This document shows positions 61,301 to 64,000 of a stretch of DNA of 64,000 bases, in pieces (positions within the stretch are counted from its first letter, which is position 1; the number at the start of each line of letters is the position of its first letter). A program made the translations under genes and the position numbers. Below the pieces are notes generated by a model that saw nothing but the letters and a program-made list of their open reading frames with translations, had not been told where the DNA came from and did not search any database. Source of the stretch: Pedobacter cryoconitis. Its GTDB lineage: Bacteria > Bacteroidota > Bacteroidia > Sphingobacteriales > Sphingobacteriaceae. The stretch is taken from assembly GCF_001590605.1 (NCBI RefSeq), contig NZ_CP014504.1, positions 1,736,001-1,800,000 on the forward strand. Reading direction: 5' to 3'.

Positions 61301-61435
61301 AACTGTAGGTATTTCAATCTTTGGAAGCAGGTTATAATTTAAACTAAAATAGGACCTTGCACCAAAAATAAACAGCACGGTAAACACTACAATAATTAAT
61401 AAGGGCCGCTTAACGGCAATTTCGGTTATTGACAT
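58307..61435 (-). CDS. RND efflux pump, HAE1-like family
   Basis: A 1042-residue RND pump with 12 helices. It opens MSITEIAVKRPLLIIVVFTV; the proton relay Asp pair is in GILVDDSIVVLENIY; the second half has LLGLVSKNAILIVDFTNQLK. Compared with the first pump (24364) it is of the branch closer to MdtB/MdtC and Bacteroidota pumps of unknown substrate, and lacks the acidic tail. It works with the adaptor at 61445 and channel at 62578; the gene order OMF-MFP-RND differs from the first operon. Confidence 0.93.
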   Translation of the reverse strand: MSITEIAVKRPLLIIVVFTVLFIFGARSYFSLNYNLLPKIEIPTVSVSTVYPGAAAAEVETSVTKKLEDAFSAVEGLDKIISTSQEGVSSVVIQLKSGTDIDQAERNIQRKADQVQNDLPDNADKPVVNKINLEEVPVIKAGVTSTKSPRELYDFVDKQLLPILQNVKGVGRVTIVGGDERQIQVNIDQNKLKSYGLGIGQISDVLSKANQSFPAGSIETRDQQLSIHFDASVVSLAQIRGLVVQQRPGAGSIYLKDVAEVVDATAKTTAINHINGIPSIGVQIIKQSDANAVDVSKQVKKKFEEIQAAYKDQALKFSISSDQSIYTLRSADGVMEDLGLAVVIVGAIMLAFLHSFRSAMFVLVALPSSIIPTFIAMYFFGFSLNLMTLMAMSLVVGILVDDSIVVLENIYRHLEMGSDKRTAALEGRSEIGFTALAITAVDVVVFLPIAFAGGIIGALLQEFSLVVVFSTLMSLFVSFTVTPMLASRFGKIEKLNENTLWGKLNLGFEQLLDGLKEDYGKLLTIVIHKKRWLLSGVILLIIGSISLVPFGFIGAAFIPSADQGELLINLELAPSTTLYQTNMVTQQAEKLIMQEKVVTNVFSSIGFTSGSVAGTTNNSNLAEITVSMVDKNDRNISAEDFGIQLQQKLSAVIPGAKITSVPTSVGGGANQAPIQIGIKGLDLKAIRKVAEEYKKLIATVPGTKFVELSVKNQKQQVEVKLNREKMTLLGIDASQVGAALQNSFSGNKKSKFKQGGNEYDILVSLDRYDRSNIDNVRNLSFTNSDGQSFVMSQFAEVREGLGESVLSRSDRLGSISVNSNVAGRPVGSVNTDIKKKISQVKLPEGVSVEFLGDAKSQGDAFGSLFFALGVAIVLVYLIMVALYENAIYPFVVLFSIPVALVGALLALALTMETLNIFSLIGMIMLLGLVSKNAILIVDFTNQLKAEGYTVEKALIEAGKERLRPILMTTLAMVFGMLPIALASGAGAEIKNGMAWVIIGGLTSSMILTLFVVPSMYLIIENLMLKFKKKKTTEDQLLLETHN

Positions 61436-61444
61436 GATGATGTT

Positions 61445-62506
61445 TTATTTTGAGACATTAACTGGTGAACCATCTTTTAAATTGATTTGTCCTGAAGTAA
61501 CCACAACCTCACCAGCATTCAGGCCACTGGTCACCTGGATCAGGTTATTCATTTCTATACCGGTTTTGATTGGCTTTTGGTGAACAACATCGTTCCGGAC
61601 AACATAAACAAAGGCATCTTTGATACTTTCTGTCAATGCCTCCCTTGGGATGAGCAAGATATTTTGCTTCGTTTTGCGGGAGAAGTCAGCATAAACAAAA
61701 GTACCAGAGCGCAGCAAAGACCCCTCTTTATTATCAGCGATGATCTCAACCAGGTAATTATGTGTTTCATCTGCCTGGGGGCTGATAAAAGTGATTTTAC
61801 CATTAAAAACCTGCCCTTGATAAACATCTGTTGTGATCTTGATCAGCTGACCCACCTTTGCTTGGTAAACCTCATTCTCGGTGAGTTTTAGCTGAACTTT
61901 AACCTGCGAAAGATTGACGATCGTTCCAAGCTCTGCTCCCGCATTGGCAAACACACCCTGCTCTAGCATTTTTGCTGAAACTGTACCACTTGTAGGCGCT
62001 TTGACAGCCGCATCAGCTATCTGTTTTTTAAGCTGACTGACCTGATTTTCAGCATCTGTATAGTTTTGACGTATTTCATTTACCTTCTCCCGGGTCGCTG
62101 CCTGTCCTTCCAGTAATTCTGTGTACGTCTGTAGATCGTGGCGTAGTTTGGTTGCATTAGACTGTGCTTTTTGCAGATCAAGCTGTATCAACTTGGTATC
62201 CATAACTGCAAGGATCTGTCCTTCATTTACATAATCACCCAGATTGAACCTAAGCTGTATCATTGTTCCGCCAACAGTTGAAAGCACTTTAGCCTCCTTA
62301 AATGGTGCAAGACTTCCTGTTTTTATCAAGTTGATTTCCTGTAGTTGTTCCTTAACCGTAGCAACTTTTACAGGTATCTTTACTACAGCATTATCCTCCT
62401 TTGGATTTTCCTTTGCATTGAGCTTGCTTTTATTTGCAGCGAGCTTAAAAATAATAAGTCCGATACTGACCACGACGATCAGAATTATGATATGTTTACG
62501 TTTCAT
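61445..62506 (-). CDS. RND efflux periplasmic adaptor
   Basis: A 353-residue membrane-fusion protein anchored by an N-terminal helix (IIILIVVVSIGLIIFKLAAN) with no lipobox. The half-lipoyl motifs are EAKVLSTVGGTMIQLRFNLG and VKAPTSGTVSAKMLEQGVFA, flanking a short helical hairpin; the beta-barrel domain includes LLIPREALTESIKDAFVYVV. It links the pump gene 9 bases downstream with the outer-membrane channel encoded 71 bases upstream. Confidence 0.9.
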   Translation of the reverse strand: MKRKHIIILIVVVSIGLIIFKLAANKSKLNAKENPKEDNAVVKIPVKVATVKEQLQEINLIKTGSLAPFKEAKVLSTVGGTMIQLRFNLGDYVNEGQILAVMDTKLIQLDLQKAQSNATKLRHDLQTYTELLEGQAATREKVNEIRQNYTDAENQVSQLKKQIADAAVKAPTSGTVSAKMLEQGVFANAGAELGTIVNLSQVKVQLKLTENEVYQAKVGQLIKITTDVYQGQVFNGKITFISPQADETHNYLVEIIADNKEGSLLRSGTFVYADFSRKTKQNILLIPREALTESIKDAFVYVVRNDVVHQKPIKTGIEMNNLIQVTSGLNAGEVVVTSGQINLKDGSPVNVSK

Positions 62507-62577
62507 CTAGTTATCTATTGTTTTTTTTTTGTAAGATGGAGCCTTTGGTGGTTAAAAGAATTATTGGCCCTGCGTGC

Positions 62578-63912
62578 TTAAAGTGAGGTGTAAAATGTTT
62601 TAAGACTACCTGCCGCTTTTTCCAGGTCTAATCTGGCCTGCAGGAAACTATAAAGAGAATTGAGGTAATTATTTTGCGCTTCTTTAATTGAGTTTTGTGT
62701 ATTTAGCCACTCCGTTAAATTTTCAACACCTTTTTTATATTGCAAATCAGTTATCTTGAATACAGATTGTACCAGATCAATATTCCTCCGGTCACTTTCC
62801 AGACTGCTCTTAGCCTTAAACATTTTAGTCTTGGCATTCTGATATTCCATTTCATATTTACCTTCGTCTAATTTCATATTTTCTACAGCATTCAGGCTTT
62901 TATACTTCGCCTGATTGTACTGCGCATTGCGCTTAAAGAAATCGAACAACGGAATGCTTAGTTTAATCCCGATAACAGCATATGGACTTAAATCTTTAAA
63001 GGCCGGGCCGATCGTATTACCAAATCCAACTGCACCATACCTGGCATATCCACTAAGTTTAGGAAGCGCTCCTGCCTTGATCCTCTTTTGGTCTATCTCC
63101 AAAAGTTTAGCATTCACCTGGGAAAGCTGATAATCTGTCCTTTTGTCCGCTAAAAAGCCTTTACTGTCCAAATCCGGACGTACTACAGCACTCAGGCCTT
63201 CTACGGAAGGGTTTTCCACCTGTAACTGATCCGTCATCGGATAGCCCATTTCGTACTTAAGCTGATTTTCGGCAAGGGTCAGGTTACTTTCTGCCACGCG
63301 GATCTGAGAAACTGCGTTATTATAATCAACGGTAACCTTATCCAGATCTTTTTTAAGGGTCACCCCCTTTTTTACCTGTAATGCAGAAATATCGATCTGC
63401 TTTTGGTAAGTCTCTAAATTTTCACGCAGCAACCGCAATTGCTCCCTGTATACAATGATTTGATAATAGGCATTACCAATATTATAAATGATAGTTTCCT
63501 GGCTCCTGACGATATTCAGACCCGCTTGTTCTTTCGCATACTGATTAGCTTTTAAGCCATTTAACAGCGACTGATCATAAATTGTCTGATCGAGCTGGGC
63601 CAGACCATTGCTATTGAATTTCTGACTAAAAGCTACACGAATATCCGTTGGGCCGAATACACCGGCTGGAATAACAGATTCCTGAACCTTTAGATTGTCT
63701 TCTAAAGTTGCTGAGACGCTAATTTTAGGTAAATAATCGGAAAGCGCCTCTTTGGCTTTCGCATCAGCAGCTTTCTTTTCGTTCTCATAAACAGCAGTAT
63801 TGCGGTTATGCTCCAGCCCATAATCGATGCATTCTTTCAGGTCCCATTTCTGTTGTGCAAATACATGGAGATGCAGCAAGCACATCACTGCCAATATTAT
63901 TTTTTTTTTCAT
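62578..63912 (-). CDS. TolC-like outer-membrane efflux protein
   Basis: A 444-residue TolC-family channel with a cleaved signal peptide (LAVMCLLHLHVFAQ) rather than a lipobox. It opens KWDLKECIDYGLEHNRNTAV, the usual OEP start, and has long helices with Ala, Gln and Asn and a second repeat from AVVRPDLDSKGFLADKRTDY. It is the first gene of the second efflux operon. Two palindromes lie upstream (63921-63934 and 63979-63999). Confidence 0.9.
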   Translation of the reverse strand: MKKKIILAVMCLLHLHVFAQQKWDLKECIDYGLEHNRNTAVYENEKKAADAKAKEALSDYLPKISVSATLEDNLKVQESVIPAGVFGPTDIRVAFSQKFNSNGLAQLDQTIYDQSLLNGLKANQYAKEQAGLNIVRSQETIIYNIGNAYYQIIVYREQLRLLRENLETYQKQIDISALQVKKGVTLKKDLDKVTVDYNNAVSQIRVAESNLTLAENQLKYEMGYPMTDQLQVENPSVEGLSAVVRPDLDSKGFLADKRTDYQLSQVNAKLLEIDQKRIKAGALPKLSGYARYGAVGFGNTIGPAFKDLSPYAVIGIKLSIPLFDFFKRNAQYNQAKYKSLNAVENMKLDEGKYEMEYQNAKTKMFKAKSSLESDRRNIDLVQSVFKITDLQYKKGVENLTEWLNTQNSIKEAQNNYLNSLYSFLQARLDLEKAAGSLKTFYTSL

Positions 63913-63920
63913 ATCCTGCT

Positions 63921-63999
63921 TAAAAGCGCTTTTACCTAACCTAAAAGGGCTTGGCGGACGCTATTTTTATGCAAAGCTATACGGATTTAGTGTCCGTAT
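63921..63999. promoter_or_regulatory. Two palindromes upstream of second efflux operon
   Basis: TAAAAGCGCTTTTA (63921-63934) is a perfect 14-bp palindrome nine bases before the TolC-like start. ATACGGA, 7 bases, TCCGTAT (63979-63999) is a second inverted repeat near the window edge. Either could bind a regulator encoded beyond 64000. Confidence 0.45.
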
Positions 64000-64000
64000 T

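Overview
The window reads as a chromosomal stretch of a Bacteroidota bacterium, most likely Sphingobacteriaceae (Pedobacter-like). The signs are AT-rich, lightly packed DNA, almost no Shine-Dalgarno sequences, several promoters of the Bacteroidota type (TTG, about 19 bases, TAnnTTTG), lipoprotein signals, and gene families typical of that group (DUF1338/HglS lysine degradation, MlaEFD without the rest of the Mla genes, fasciclin lipoproteins, HTTM and DCC proteins). No complete insertion sequence, prophage or CRISPR array is visible. The genus is an inference from style, not from a marker gene.

Layout. 1-2.8 kb: a DHA2-type MFS exporter cut by the window edge, its divergent HxlR regulator and a second MFS carrier. 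2.8-3.2 kb: an unusual mirrored array of 11-bp units. 3.2-8.8 kb: a lipoprotein nuclease, then a dinB-dnaE2 mutagenesis pair behind a 19-bp palindrome and a clear promoter. 8.8-15.3 kb: an aspartyl protease, three envelope genes of unknown role and a YeiH-type membrane protein whose stop codon lies inside a 25-bp tandem repeat. 15.6-20.5 kb: a membrane protein, histidine kinase and response regulator, followed by a small double-glycine protein, a leaky-looking hairpin, and three genes (TM-anchored protein, HTTM membrane protein, DCC oxidoreductase) that resemble in layout the SdpABC toxin-peptide system. This is the best candidate for an undescribed system. 20.5-29.4 kb: truC, a zeta-like kinase with a small partner, a Nudix-type regulator and a complete tetR-MFP-RND-OMF efflux operon.

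29.8-40.9 kb: an SGNH hydrolase, then a LysR regulator divergent from a four-gene operon that carries the lower half of lysine degradation (saccharopine to 2-oxoglutarate through D-2-hydroxyglutarate), then mlaE-mlaF-mlaD. 41-48.6 kb: a MocR regulator with a direct-repeat operator candidate, DoxX, a GNAT gene with an apparent internal stop, msrB, fasciclin, a DUF4303-like gene, ferritin and regulators. 48.9-50.3 kb: tRNA-Ser(UGA) followed by 1.3 kb of gene-free DNA rich in repeats and hairpins. 50.3-57.3 kb: a large PAS histidine kinase, an SRPBCC protein, an orphan contractile-tail sheath gene, relics of a response regulator and a kinase, and a cation diffusion facilitator. 57.3-63.9 kb: a second RND efflux operon (OMF-MFP-RND plus a DUF6268-like protein).

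Functions, motifs and residues were read by eye. No database search was run, so family names rest on recognised motifs, length and neighbourhood.
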